NCBI RefSeq assembly: GCF_001188955.3
Contig: NZ_JPRF03000065.1
Location: 62,001-126,000 of the forward strand
Reading direction: 5' to 3'
Source of the DNA: Kitasatospora aureofaciens
Lineage (GTDB): Bacteria; Actinomycetota; Actinomycetes; Streptomycetales; Streptomycetaceae
Length of the DNA stretch: 64,000 bases
A program made the position numbers and the translations under genes. Below are positions 28,874 through 39,491 of the stretch, in pieces. The notes under the pieces were generated by a model. The model was given only the letters and a program-made list of their open reading frames with translations, searched no databases and was not told the DNA's origin. The stretch's first letter is position 1; each line of letters begins with the position of its first letter.

Positions 28874-29427
28874 GCCGCACCCCCGACCGCCGCCGCCCGC
28901 CGGACCCGAACCCGCCGCTCCCGCACCCGCTGCAGCGCCAGCCGCTCGGCGCCGCCGCCCGCCGGGTGCTCGACCAGCACCGTGTCGTACGGCCCCTCGG
29001 CCCAGGCAAGCCAGAACACCCCGGCCACCGTGACCACCTCGGCCGCCGCCGCCCGGAACGTACGGAACGGCCGCCACCCGCCGGTGAACACCACCGAGGG
29101 AGTCGCGCCGTCGGCGGGCAGCAGCCCCCAGGCGAGCACGTGCGAACCGCGCCCGGCGGACGGGCTGCGCCGCGCGCCGTGCACCAGCTGCGGCGCGAGC
29201 CGGGCAGCGACCAGGACGTCGGCCAACTCGCCGTGCTGGTACAGCTCCAGCGCGGCCCGGCCGCGGCCGGGACCGACGCTGCGGACCGACCAGGGCCCGG
29301 CCCCGGTGGGCAGCGTCCCCTCCGGCCCCGGCGCCGGGCGAAGCGCGCCCCCGGGAACACCCCCGTGGTCCCCGGGGACGGGCCGCCCGTGCGGCGGAGT
29401 GGCGGAGTGCGATGCGGTGCTCGTCAT
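28870..29427 (-). CDS. Hypothetical protein coupled to membrane partner
   Basis: 185 aa, mostly hydrophilic, with a Pro/Gly-rich N-terminus and a central region PSVVFTGGWRPFRTFRAAAAEVVTVAGVFWLAWAEG that includes one hydrophobic stretch (cited in two parts by motif). The C-terminus is basic. No family recognised. Start is ATG 29427. It is divergent from the histidine kinase gene, with a 134-bp gap, so shared control with that system is possible. Confidence 0.68.
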   Translation of the reverse strand: MTSTASHSATPPHGRPVPGDHGGVPGGALRPAPGPEGTLPTGAGPWSVRSVGPGRGRAALELYQHGELADVLVAARLAPQLVHGARRSPSAGRGSHVLAWGLLPADGATPSVVFTGGWRPFRTFRAAAAEVVTVAGVFWLAWAEGPYDTVLVEHPAGGGAERLALQRVRERRVRVRRAAAVGGAA

Positions 29428-29561
29428 GGCCCCAAGCCTTCCGCGGCGGGGGCCGCTTGTCGGTGGTGCTCCACACCGAATCGGGGGTGTAGCCAGATAC
29501 ACCCCCACCCGGCACCCCTCTTCATGGCGGTTCTTGATCACTACGTCCTACGCTGTCCGCC

Positions 29562-30791
29562 ATGTCCTTCAGCCCCTCCACCACGTGGCGCCGAGCGCTC
29601 GCCAGGAGCCTGCGGCGCCCTCCGTGGTCGCCGGAGGCCTGGCGGGACGCGCGCTTCATAGCCGCCGGGATACCCCTGGCCCTTCCCGTCTGGGGGGCCG
29701 TCACCACATCGTCGCTGCTGTTCCCGGTCCTCGCTGTCGTGCTGGTCTGCACGCGCTGGCTCACCGGTGTCCAACGCAGCCGGTTGCGCGCCCTGTACGG
29801 AGTGGAGGTGCCGCCCCCCGGCAAGCCCGCGACGGTGCGGCTGCGCTGGCTGCGGATCGGTCTGAGCTGGCGTCAGATCACCTACCACCTGCTGGTGGGT
29901 CCGGCCCTGGCGGTCGGCGCGCTGGCCGTCGTCTACCTCTGGGGCGTCGCCCTGGCGCTGGCCACCCTGTACGCCTGGATCTGGCTGATGCCGCTCGAAG
30001 TCGGGCTGCGCGCCCAGCTGGCCGGCCTGGACGTGGCGCTCACCGTGATCGGCGTGCTGCTGCTGGTGGTGACGCCGTGGCTGGCGACGCTGACCGCCTG
30101 GCTCGAGGTCCGCTCGGCGCAGATCCTGCTCGGGCCCAACCGCGCCGAGGCGCTGGAGCGCCGGGTCGAGGAGATCGCCGAGTCCCGGGCGGGCCTGGTG
30201 GACGCGGTGGACGCCGAGCGCCGCCGGATCGAGCGCGACCTGCACGACGGCGCCCAGCAGCGCCTGACCTCCCTGGCGATGAACCTGGGCCTGGCCCGGC
30301 GCACCCTCAAGGACTGCCCGCCCGACGCCATGGAGGTGATCGTCGCCGCGCACGAGGAGGCGCAGGCGGCCATCGACGAGCTGCGCGACCTGGTCCGCGG
30401 TCTGCACCCGGCCGTGCTGGAGGACCGAGGCCTGGACGCGGCGCTGTCCGGCGTCGCCGCCCGCACCCCGTTGCCGGTCCGGCTGGACGTGGACCTGGCC
30501 GAGCGGATCGCCCCCACCGTCGAGGCGGTCGCCTACTTCACCATCTCCGAGGCGCTCACCAACGTCGCCAAGCATGCCCGCGCCTCCGCCGTCGACGTGT
30601 CCGTGCGGACTGCCGGCGGCAGGCTGCGCCTGGTCGTCACCGACGACGGCGTCGGCGGTGCGGACGCCTCGCGCGGCACCGGGCTGACCGGTTTGCGCAA
30701 GCGCGCCGCCTCGGTCGACGGCACGCTGTCCGTTCTCAGCCCCCTCGGGGGTCCCACCACCATCACCGTGGAGTTGCCGTGCGCGCTGTGA
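29562..30791 (+). CDS. NarL-type sensor histidine kinase
   Basis: 409-aa membrane kinase. The N-terminal half (about 30-175) has four hydrophobic segments and no large extracellular sensor, so it may sense within the membrane. The HisKA_3 domain has the phospho-His228 in ERDLHDGAQQRL. The HATPase_c domain has TISEALTNVAKHA (N box), VTDDGVGGAD (G1) and GTGLTGLRKRA (G2). The gene overlaps the response regulator by 13 bases. Confidence 0.94.
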   Translation: MSFSPSTTWRRALARSLRRPPWSPEAWRDARFIAAGIPLALPVWGAVTTSSLLFPVLAVVLVCTRWLTGVQRSRLRALYGVEVPPPGKPATVRLRWLRIGLSWRQITYHLLVGPALAVGALAVVYLWGVALALATLYAWIWLMPLEVGLRAQLAGLDVALTVIGVLLLVVTPWLATLTAWLEVRSAQILLGPNRAEALERRVEEIAESRAGLVDAVDAERRRIERDLHDGAQQRLTSLAMNLGLARRTLKDCPPDAMEVIVAAHEEAQAAIDELRDLVRGLHPAVLEDRGLDAALSGVAARTPLPVRLDVDLAERIAPTVEAVAYFTISEALTNVAKHARASAVDVSVRTAGGRLRLVVTDDGVGGADASRGTGLTGLRKRAASVDGTLSVLSPLGGPTTITVELPCAL

Positions 30792-31423
30792 TCGCCGAGG
30801 ACTCGGTCCTGCTCAGGGTCGGCCTGGTCAAGGTTTTGGAGGCGGTGGGCTTCGAGGTCGTGGCCGCCGTCGGGGACGCCGACGAACTGCTGGCCGCGGT
30901 CGAGGAGCACCGCCCCGACGTGGTGGTCGCGGACGTCCGGATGCCCCCGGGCTTCCATGACGAGGGCGTCAAGGCCGCGATGGTGATCCGTCGGCAGTGG
31001 CCGGAGGTCGCCGTGCTGCTGCTCTCCCAGTTCGTGGAGGAGCGCTACGCCGCCGATCTGCTGGCTACCAACACCAGCGGCGTCGGCTACCTGCTCAAGC
31101 AGCGGGTGGCCAATGTGGACGACTTCCTCGACGCGCTGCAACGGGTCGCCGAGGGCGGCACCGCGCTGGACCCGGAGGTCGTCGCCCAGCTGCTGGTGCG
31201 TCGCAAGCAGGACCCACTGGAGAAGCTGACCCCGCGTGAGCGGGACGTCCTCGCGCTGATGGCGGAGGGCCGGTCCAACGCGGCCATAGCCGCCGCCCTG
31301 GTGGTCAGCGACAGCGCGGTGGCCAAGCACATCAACTCCATCTTCACCAAGCTGGACCTGCCGCCGGCCGACGACAACCACCGCCGGGTGATGGCGGTGC
31401 TGCGCTTCCTGGAGATCGCGTGA
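30779..31423 (+). CDS. NarL/LuxR-type response regulator
   Basis: 214 aa, GTG start inside the kinase gene. Receiver domain (1-120) has the acidic pocket AEDS and phosphoacceptor Asp52 in VVADVRMPP. The LuxR-type HTH at the C-terminus (LTPRERDVLALMAEGRSNAAIA and VVSDSAVAKHINSIFTKL) binds DNA. It pairs with the upstream kinase and overlaps the DUF4097 gene by 4 bases, so all three form one operon. Confidence 0.95.
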   Translation: MRAVIAEDSVLLRVGLVKVLEAVGFEVVAAVGDADELLAAVEEHRPDVVVADVRMPPGFHDEGVKAAMVIRRQWPEVAVLLLSQFVEERYAADLLATNTSGVGYLLKQRVANVDDFLDALQRVAEGGTALDPEVVAQLLVRRKQDPLEKLTPRERDVLALMAEGRSNAAIAAALVVSDSAVAKHINSIFTKLDLPPADDNHRRVMAVLRFLEIA

Positions 31424-32193
31424 GCGCCCGGGCCGCCAAGGCGTGGCGGCTCACCGGGGTTCTCACCGTCGTGTTCGTGGTGGTCATGGGCGGCGCACAG
31501 GCCCTGGCCACGGTGGCCCGGCAGGACCGGACCGAGCAGCAGACGTACACCGCCTCCATTCACAAGCTGCAGCTCTCGACGAGCAGCGCGGCCGTGAAGA
31601 TCAAGGCGGGTGCGGAGGACCGGGTCGTCATGCGCAAGAACCTCGACTGGACGGTCTCCGAGCCGCAGGTGCGTGCCGACTTCGTCGGCGACACGATGAC
31701 CGTCGGCGTGACCTGTCGGCGTTCCCTCCCCTTCTTCAACTGCGGCGCCTCGATCGAGCTGGAGGTGCCGACCGGCACCTCGGTCTCCGGCTCGGTGACC
31801 TCGGGCGCGGTCGAGGTGAAGGACCTCACCGGCGAGGTGCGGCTGGACGGCACCTCCGGGGCGATCACACTGCGCAGGCTGACCGGACCGGTCTACGCGC
31901 ACGCCACCTCCGGACAGGTGGAGGGGGAGGACCTCGCCTCGGACCGGGTGGACGCGGCCAGCACCTCGGGAGCGGTGGACCTGACCTTCTCGTCGGCACC
32001 GCAGGACGTCAAGGTGAGGACCGTCTCCGGCGGGGTGACCGTGTCTGTGCCGAAGGGCAGCCACTACCGGATCAACGGCCGGACGGGCTCGGGCAACAGC
32101 GACATCGACGCGGCCCTGGGCGACGCGGCGAGCACCAACACCCTGGATACCGAGGTCGGCTCGGGCTCACTGTGGATCGGCTACCGCTCCTGA
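31420..32193 (+). CDS. DUF4097 (adhesin-like beta-repeat) protein
   Basis: 257 aa. One N-terminal transmembrane segment or uncleaved signal (RLTGVLTVVFVVVMGGAQA) is followed by an extracytoplasmic region of repeating beta strands in short units, such as VSGSVTSGAVEVKDLTGEV and AHATSGQVEGEDL. This is the DUF4097 fold also found in LiaG-like proteins. It starts at GTG, overlapping the response regulator stop. Together with the kinase and regulator the set recalls LiaFSR-type envelope-stress systems; that comparison is inference from domains and order. Confidence 0.85.
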   Translation: MSARAAKAWRLTGVLTVVFVVVMGGAQALATVARQDRTEQQTYTASIHKLQLSTSSAAVKIKAGAEDRVVMRKNLDWTVSEPQVRADFVGDTMTVGVTCRRSLPFFNCGASIELEVPTGTSVSGSVTSGAVEVKDLTGEVRLDGTSGAITLRRLTGPVYAHATSGQVEGEDLASDRVDAASTSGAVDLTFSSAPQDVKVRTVSGGVTVSVPKGSHYRINGRTGSGNSDIDAALGDAASTNTLDTEVGSGSLWIGYRS

Positions 32194-32259
32194 GCCCGGC
32201 CGCTCACCCGGGTGGGGGACAATGGAGAGTCCCGTCCCCCTACCCGAGGTCAGCCGCGC

Positions 32260-33465
32260 ATGACAGCCACGCCCGCACCCACCGCGCTCGAGACCGCGCC
32301 CGCGCCCGCGACCGCGACCGAGGCCGCGCCCGAGTTCGCGCCGCTGGACATCGGCCCGATCAAGGTGTGGCCGCCCGTCGTGCTGGCGCCGATGGCCGGC
32401 ATCACCAACGCGCCGTTCCGCACCCTGTGCCGCGAGCAGAGCGGCGGCAAGGGCCTGTACGTCTCGGAGATGATCACCACCCGAGCCCTGGTCGAGCGCA
32501 ACGCCAAGACCATGCAGCTGATCAAGTTCGACCCGAGCGAGAAGCCGCGCTCGATCCAGCTGTACGGGGTGGACCCGGTGACCGTCGGCAAGGCGGCCCG
32601 GATGATCGCGGACGAGGGGCTGGCCGACCACATCGACCTCAACTTCGGCTGCCCCGTCCCCAAGGTGACCCGCAAGGGCGGCGGCTCGGCGCTGCCGTAC
32701 AAGCGCAACCTGCTGCGCGAGATCCTGCGCGAGGCCGTGGCCAACGCCGGCGACCTGCCGGTCACCATGAAGATGCGCAAGGGCATCGACGACGACCACC
32801 TCACCTACCTGGACGCGGGCCGGATCGGTGCCGAGGAGGGCGTGGCCGCGATCGCCCTGCACGGCCGCACCGCCGCCCAGCACTACGGGGGGACGGCCGA
32901 CTGGTCGGCGATCGCCCGGCTGCGCGAGGCCGTCCCGGCGCACGTGCCGGTGCTGGGCAACGGGGACATCTGGTCGGCCGACGACGCGCTGCGGATGATG
33001 CGCGAGACCGGCTGCGACGGCGTCGTGGTGGGCCGCGGGTGCCTGGGGCGGCCGTGGTTGTTCAGGGACCTGGTGTCGATCTTCGAGGGGGACGTCGACT
33101 ACGCCCGCCCCGACTTCGGCTACGTCGCCCGGGCGATGGTGCGCCACGCCCAGCTGCTCGGGGAGTGGCTGGGGGACGAGGCGCGCGGCGTGATCGACTT
33201 CCGCAAGCACGTCGCCTGGTACACCAAGGGCTTCTCGGTCGGCTCGGAGCTGCGGGTGAAGCTCGCGAACTCCTCCTCGCTGACCGAACTGGCCGAGACG
33301 CTGGCCCAGGTGGAGCAGACCCAGACGTGGCCGATCGGCGCGGACGGCCCCCGCGGGCGCACCAGCGGCAACGGTCGGGTGGTCCTGCCCGAGGGCTGGT
33401 TGGACGATCCGTACGACTGCGCCCGCCCGGGCGAGGATGCCGAATCGGACACCTCCGGCGGATGA
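32260..33465 (+). CDS. dusB: tRNA-dihydrouridine synthase
   Basis: FMN enzyme that reduces uridine to dihydrouridine in tRNA. 401 aa. The TIM barrel carries APMAGITNAPFR (FMN site), the catalytic Cys131 in NFGCPVPKVTRKGGGSAL, HGRTAAQHYGG, and the FMN-phosphate motif GNGDIWSADDA. A Pro/Ala-rich N-terminal tail (about 25 aa) precedes the core and the C-terminus ends in an acidic tail. Start is ATG 32260. Followed by an unusually good intrinsic terminator. Confidence 0.95.
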   Translation: MTATPAPTALETAPAPATATEAAPEFAPLDIGPIKVWPPVVLAPMAGITNAPFRTLCREQSGGKGLYVSEMITTRALVERNAKTMQLIKFDPSEKPRSIQLYGVDPVTVGKAARMIADEGLADHIDLNFGCPVPKVTRKGGGSALPYKRNLLREILREAVANAGDLPVTMKMRKGIDDDHLTYLDAGRIGAEEGVAAIALHGRTAAQHYGGTADWSAIARLREAVPAHVPVLGNGDIWSADDALRMMRETGCDGVVVGRGCLGRPWLFRDLVSIFEGDVDYARPDFGYVARAMVRHAQLLGEWLGDEARGVIDFRKHVAWYTKGFSVGSELRVKLANSSSLTELAETLAQVEQTQTWPIGADGPRGRTSGNGRVVLPEGWLDDPYDCARPGEDAESDTSGG

Positions 33466-33517
33466 GCTAGCCGTACTGGCAAAATGGCCCCTCCCGGGTC
33501 GCTGGCCACCCGGTCAC

Positions 33518-33555
33518 AGCCATCTTGTCCATTCTGGACAAGATGGCTCCTTTTT
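33518..33555 (+). terminator. Canonical intrinsic terminator after dusB
   Basis: AGCCATCTTGTCCA (33518-33531) pairs perfectly with TGGACAAGATGGCT (33535-33548) around a 3-base loop. A T5 tract follows 2 bases later (33551-33555). A U-tract is rare in this genome's terminators. Confidence 0.9.
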
Positions 33556-34028
33556 GTCCTGCTGATGTGACTTGACGGGCACGGTTCACCACCGAGTGCG
33601 ACGATTGGCGCAGCCGTCCTACGTCCGGGCCGAGAGGCGGGCTGGTGACGCTTGCCACACGAGGGTGCGGCTGACGGCCGGTCAGTGGACGAAATGGACA
33701 GGTGGCGTGTGAATCGCTTCCCGAAGCCGGTTCGACGCCGATCGGCCGATCCGGGTGCAGGAAATCAAGCCGGGGCAACGCGACCGACCCACGGTGGCTA
33801 CCCAGCGTCCGGATCGCGCGATCTTCCGTTTCCTTGACTTCAAGACTTGAACGCGGACTCGCGTCAGGGGGACGATTTCACCAACAGAGGTGAACGCCTT
33901 TATGTGCATTCGATCTAGCGGGTTACCCCTCGGTACCGGCCTCGTGTGGCCTATTCAGGGCAGAGAAGTGCCTTCGAAATGGGTATGTTCTCCGGCGTCA
34001 GGGCAACCGCGTACGAGGAGACCGACCC
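33556..34028 (+). other. Gene-free leader region of ppdK (473 bp)
   Basis: No convincing reading frame. The region is less GC-rich than its surroundings in the second half. It holds TTCAAG-A-CTTGAA (33839-33851), a perfect 6-bp inverted repeat overlapping a TTGACT (33834-33839) that could be a -35 element. Several further short complementary stretches lie between 33700 and 33830. A long 5' leader or small RNA is possible. Confidence 0.5.
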
Positions 34029-36737
<2,709 letters not shown>

Positions 36738-36841
36738 GAGGGTAGGCATCCCCTACTCACGCGCGGGTACGACTGACCGCTTCCCCTCCCGTCGGGAGGG
36801 CGTACACCGGAGCTCGGCGCAGGAGAACCGGCGTACGTAAC

Positions 36842-36887
36842 ACGGCCGGGCGGGAACGGACAACGGCGTCCGTTCCCGCCCGGCCGT
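36842..36887. terminator. Long perfect stem-loop after ppdK
   Basis: A 20-bp perfect inverted repeat (36842-36861 with 36868-36887) and a 6-base loop, 105 bases beyond ppdK. A smaller hairpin, CCCTCCC-GTC-GGGAGGG, lies at 36784-36800. Confidence 0.85.
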
Positions 36888-36999
36888 ACGTCCTTGTGGT
36901 GTCGGTCGGGCGGTGCCCGTCGCGTGGTGCTCGTCGTGTGGTGTCCGTCATGTGTGGGACACGGCCGGCCGGGCGCGGGCGCCTGCCAAGCTGGACCGC

Positions 37000-37491
37000 A
37001 TGACCAGAAGCAAGAGCCCGCTCGTCGTCGGGGCCGTCCTGATCCTGGCCGTGCTCGCCGGGGTTGGGTACCTGCTCGCCGGCAGGGGCGGCAGCACCCA
37101 CCCCAAGGCCGCCGCGAGCTCCGCCGCCGCGGGCACCTCGGCCCCCAAATCCTCGGCTCCCAAGCCGTCCCCGCCCGCCGGCGGCGCCTGGACGCCCGCC
37201 GACCCGGCGCTGGCCGACGTCTGCCGCACCAAGCTGCCCAGCCAGGCCCAGGACACCCTCGCCCTGATCGCCAAGAACGGCCCCTACCCGTACAACCGGG
37301 ACGGCGTCGTCTTCGAGAACCGCGAGAGCCGCCTGCCGAAGAAGGGCAACGGCTACTACCACGAGTTCACCGTGGTCACCCCCGGCTCCAACGACCGAGG
37401 CACCCGACGGGTCGTCACCGGCGGCTACGGCGAGCAGTACTGGTCCCCGGACCACTACGCGACCTTCCAGGAGATCGACCCGCGCTGCTGA
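37000..37491 (+). CDS. Guanyl-specific ribonuclease (RNase Sa/barnase family)
   Basis: 163 aa. An N-terminal signal/anchor (SPLVVGAVLILAVLAGVGYLLA) and an Ala/Ser/Pro linker precede the ribonuclease domain (about 65-163). The domain closely follows RNase Sa of Streptomyces: LPSQAQDTLALIAKNGPYPYN, VVFENRESRLP, and catalytic residues Glu in YYHEFTV, Arg in DRGTRR, and His in DHYATF. Two cysteines at each end of the domain match the RNase Sa disulfide. It should be exported and cleave RNA after G. No barstar-type inhibitor gene is nearby. Start is ATG 37000. Confidence 0.94.
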   Translation: MTRSKSPLVVGAVLILAVLAGVGYLLAGRGGSTHPKAAASSAAAGTSAPKSSAPKPSPPAGGAWTPADPALADVCRTKLPSQAQDTLALIAKNGPYPYNRDGVVFENRESRLPKKGNGYYHEFTVVTPGSNDRGTRRVVTGGYGEQYWSPDHYATFQEIDPRC

Positions 37492-37512
37492 GCGCTTGCC
37501 TCACAGAAAATA

Positions 37513-37529
37513 CTTTCCAACCTGGAAAG
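37513..37529. promoter_or_regulatory. Perfect palindromic operator candidate
   Basis: CTTTCCA-ACC-TGGAAAG, 7-bp arms with a 3-base spacer, in an AT-rich stretch 44 bases before the membrane-protein gene of the two-gene operon that ends in a winged-helix regulator. Likely its binding site. Confidence 0.7.
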
Positions 37530-37572
37530 GTCGTGGCACAGTGGAGCCACCGTCACTTTCCGAGGGGGAAAC

Positions 37573-38046
37573 ATGAGTGACTCCGCTCCCACCCCGCCGT
37601 CCGCCGCCGAGGCACTGCGCCTGGCCGACCGGGCCGGCGCGGCCGCCCGGCGCCCGGGCGAGCTGCCCCGCTGGTACGGGCCGGCCTTCGCCTTCGCCTT
37701 CGCCGCCTACGGCCTGGGGATCGGCCACGTCATCGAGACCGGGCAGATCGCCGTGATCGGCGGGCTCGCCGGCGGCTTCGCCGCCCTGACCGGTGGCCTC
37801 GCGCGCTTCGCCATGCGCAGCGACGGCATCGTCCGCCGGGGCATGCCGGACGGCATCGGCGGGCCGGTCGCGTCGGCGGTCCTCGCGGTCTGCGCCGCGT
37901 CGGGGGCCGCGATGGTGCTCGCCTGGTGGGCCGGCGGCGGCCCGCGCTGGATCGGCGGGACCGCCGGGCTGGCGGCGGGCCTGACCTTCTGGGCGGGCAC
38001 CAGCCGGCTCAACCGCCGGGTCCGGCGGCTGCAGGAAGCCGGCTGA
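37573..38046 (+). CDS. Hypothetical membrane protein paired with regulator
   Basis: 157 aa. Four hydrophobic segments (about 36-52, 58-76, 100-120 and 125-142), with a hydrophilic N-terminus of about 30 residues and a basic tail (RLNRRVRRLQEAG). No named family. Ribosome site GAGGGGG upstream. Its stop shares a base with the start of the regulator gene (TGATG), so the two are co-translated. The pair sits behind a perfect palindrome. Confidence 0.8.
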   Translation: MSDSAPTPPSAAEALRLADRAGAAARRPGELPRWYGPAFAFAFAAYGLGIGHVIETGQIAVIGGLAGGFAALTGGLARFAMRSDGIVRRGMPDGIGGPVASAVLAVCAASGAAMVLAWWAGGGPRWIGGTAGLAAGLTFWAGTSRLNRRVRRLQEAG

Positions 38047-38357
38047 TGCCCACTGCCCTCGACCCGCTGCTCCAGCACGCCACCCGGCTCACTGTGCTCG
38101 CCTTCCTCGGTGCCTGCCGGGAGGCCGAGTTCGCCGCCGTCCGGGACCACTGCGAGGTCTCCGACTCCGTCCTCAGCAAGGCCGCCACCGCGCTGGAGGA
38201 GGCCGGGTACCTGGTGGTGAAGAAGGGGTACGTCGGCAAGCGCCCGCGCACCTGGCTCGCCGCCACCCGCGAGGGCCGCGCCGCGCTCGCCGCCCACCTC
38301 GCCGAACTCCAGCGGCTGGTGGCCGCCGCCGAGGCGGCCGGGGCCCAGCACGCCTGA
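38046..38357 (+). CDS. Winged-helix transcriptional regulator
   Basis: 103 aa with a single winged-helix domain (HATRLTVLAFLGACREAEFAAVRDHCEVSDSVLSKAATALEEAGYL, cited in parts, about 9-60) and wing residues KKGYVGKRPRTWLAATREGR. It fits the HTH_34/MarR-ArsR-like group of small regulators encoded with a membrane partner. It probably binds the CTTTCCA/TGGAAAG palindrome upstream and represses its own operon. The inducing signal is unknown. Confidence 0.85.
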   Translation: MPTALDPLLQHATRLTVLAFLGACREAEFAAVRDHCEVSDSVLSKAATALEEAGYLVVKKGYVGKRPRTWLAATREGRAALAAHLAELQRLVAAAEAAGAQHA

Positions 38358-38370
38358 CACTGCGGTGAGT

Positions 38371-39366
38371 TCACCGCGCCCGCCGCCAGCTGATCCGGCC
38401 GTGCGGGCCGTGCGGGCCGGTGGTGACCAGGGCGGTCAGCTCGTGCAGCACCGGCGCCGGGTCGCGCCGCAGCTGGGCCGGGGTGGCGCGCACCACCGGC
38501 AGGCCCGCGGCGGTCAGCCGGTTGGCGCGGGCCAGGCCGCGTTCGTGGTCGGACGGGCGCAGGTGGTAGGCGCGGGAGTCGATCTCCAGGGCCACGCAGG
38601 CGTGCGGCCAGTAGGCGTCCGGCGCGGCGAGGAACCGGCCGTCCAGGAAGAGCACCGGGTTCCACAGCGGTTCCGGCAGGCCCGCGTGGGCGAGCACCTC
38701 GCGGGCCTCGCCCTCCACCACCGAGCGCGCCCCGGCGGTCAGGTCCTCCACCGCCCGGGCCACCTGCGGCAGCGCCAGCGCCCCCGGCCGGGCGAGCAAC
38801 TGGTCGAGCAGCTCGCCCAGTTCGCAGTGCCGACGCTGCACCGCCTCGGCGCACAGCGCCCGGAACCGGCGCTGCCCGGTCTCCTGCGGCGCCACGTCCG
38901 CCAGTGCCCGAGCGACTGTGGCGCTCCACAGCCCGTCGTCCCGCTGGAAGCCTCCCGGCATCGCCCCGGATGCCCGGTGCACCCGGACGAACTCCCGGTC
39001 GCCCACCCGGCGTTGGGTCGGAATCAGGACTTCGACCTCGGCCAGGTCGGCCGGGTGCCCGGCGCTCGGCAGCCCGGCCTCCGCCAGCACCGTGAACCCG
39101 GTCAGCAGCACCTCTCCGGGCTGCGGCTGCCGCCCTTTCGGGCTCGCGTACGCCAGGGCGGCCCGCAAGCGCTGATGGATCGTCAGTCGCCCGTTCTGCA
39201 GGCAGATCACCCGCGGCAGCACCTGCTGCCAGGGCCCGCCGGGCCGCAGCCGGTGGGCGATCGTGCCGGAGGGCACGCCGAGCCGGCGCAGCTGCGCCCG
39301 GGTGGCGATGTGCTGCTGGTCGGCGCCGAGCAGGGCGACGGGGTCGAGCGGGTTCGCGCAGGTCAT
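38371..39366 (-). CDS. AbiEi-like winged helix fused to DUF559 nuclease-fold domain
   Basis: 331 aa. The N-terminus resembles the AbiEi_4/type IV antitoxin winged helix (HIATRAQLRRLGVPSGTIAHRLRPGGPWQQVLPRV). The C-terminal part (about 215-325) has the DUF559/Vsr-like restriction-endonuclease fold: LFLDGRFLAAPDAYWPHACVALEIDSRAYHL, DHERGLARANRLTAAGLPVVR. The Asp, Glu-Ile-Asp-Ser and later residues could form a PD-(D/E)xK-type site. Such single proteins are very common in actinobacteria and have unknown function. No partner toxin gene lies alongside. Confidence 0.8.
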   Translation of the reverse strand: MTCANPLDPVALLGADQQHIATRAQLRRLGVPSGTIAHRLRPGGPWQQVLPRVICLQNGRLTIHQRLRAALAYASPKGRQPQPGEVLLTGFTVLAEAGLPSAGHPADLAEVEVLIPTQRRVGDREFVRVHRASGAMPGGFQRDDGLWSATVARALADVAPQETGQRRFRALCAEAVQRRHCELGELLDQLLARPGALALPQVARAVEDLTAGARSVVEGEAREVLAHAGLPEPLWNPVLFLDGRFLAAPDAYWPHACVALEIDSRAYHLRPSDHERGLARANRLTAAGLPVVRATPAQLRRDPAPVLHELTALVTTGPHGPHGRISWRRAR

Positions 39367-39491
39367 ACCCGGGTGCCTGCCCGCCCGGATCGGCGGTATG
39401 CGAAACGTCCCTCGCCGGGGGCTTCCCGGAACGGAGGTTGACGGAACGGAAGTTGACGGAACGGCCGCCGACCCGCTGAGCTTGGTCCCAC

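Noticed and set aside
33700-33830. c-di-AMP (ydaO-type) riboswitch in the ppdK leader
   Set aside because: A few short stretches looked suggestive, but the conserved core could not be aligned by eye. Left as an unexplained leader for a covariance-model search.
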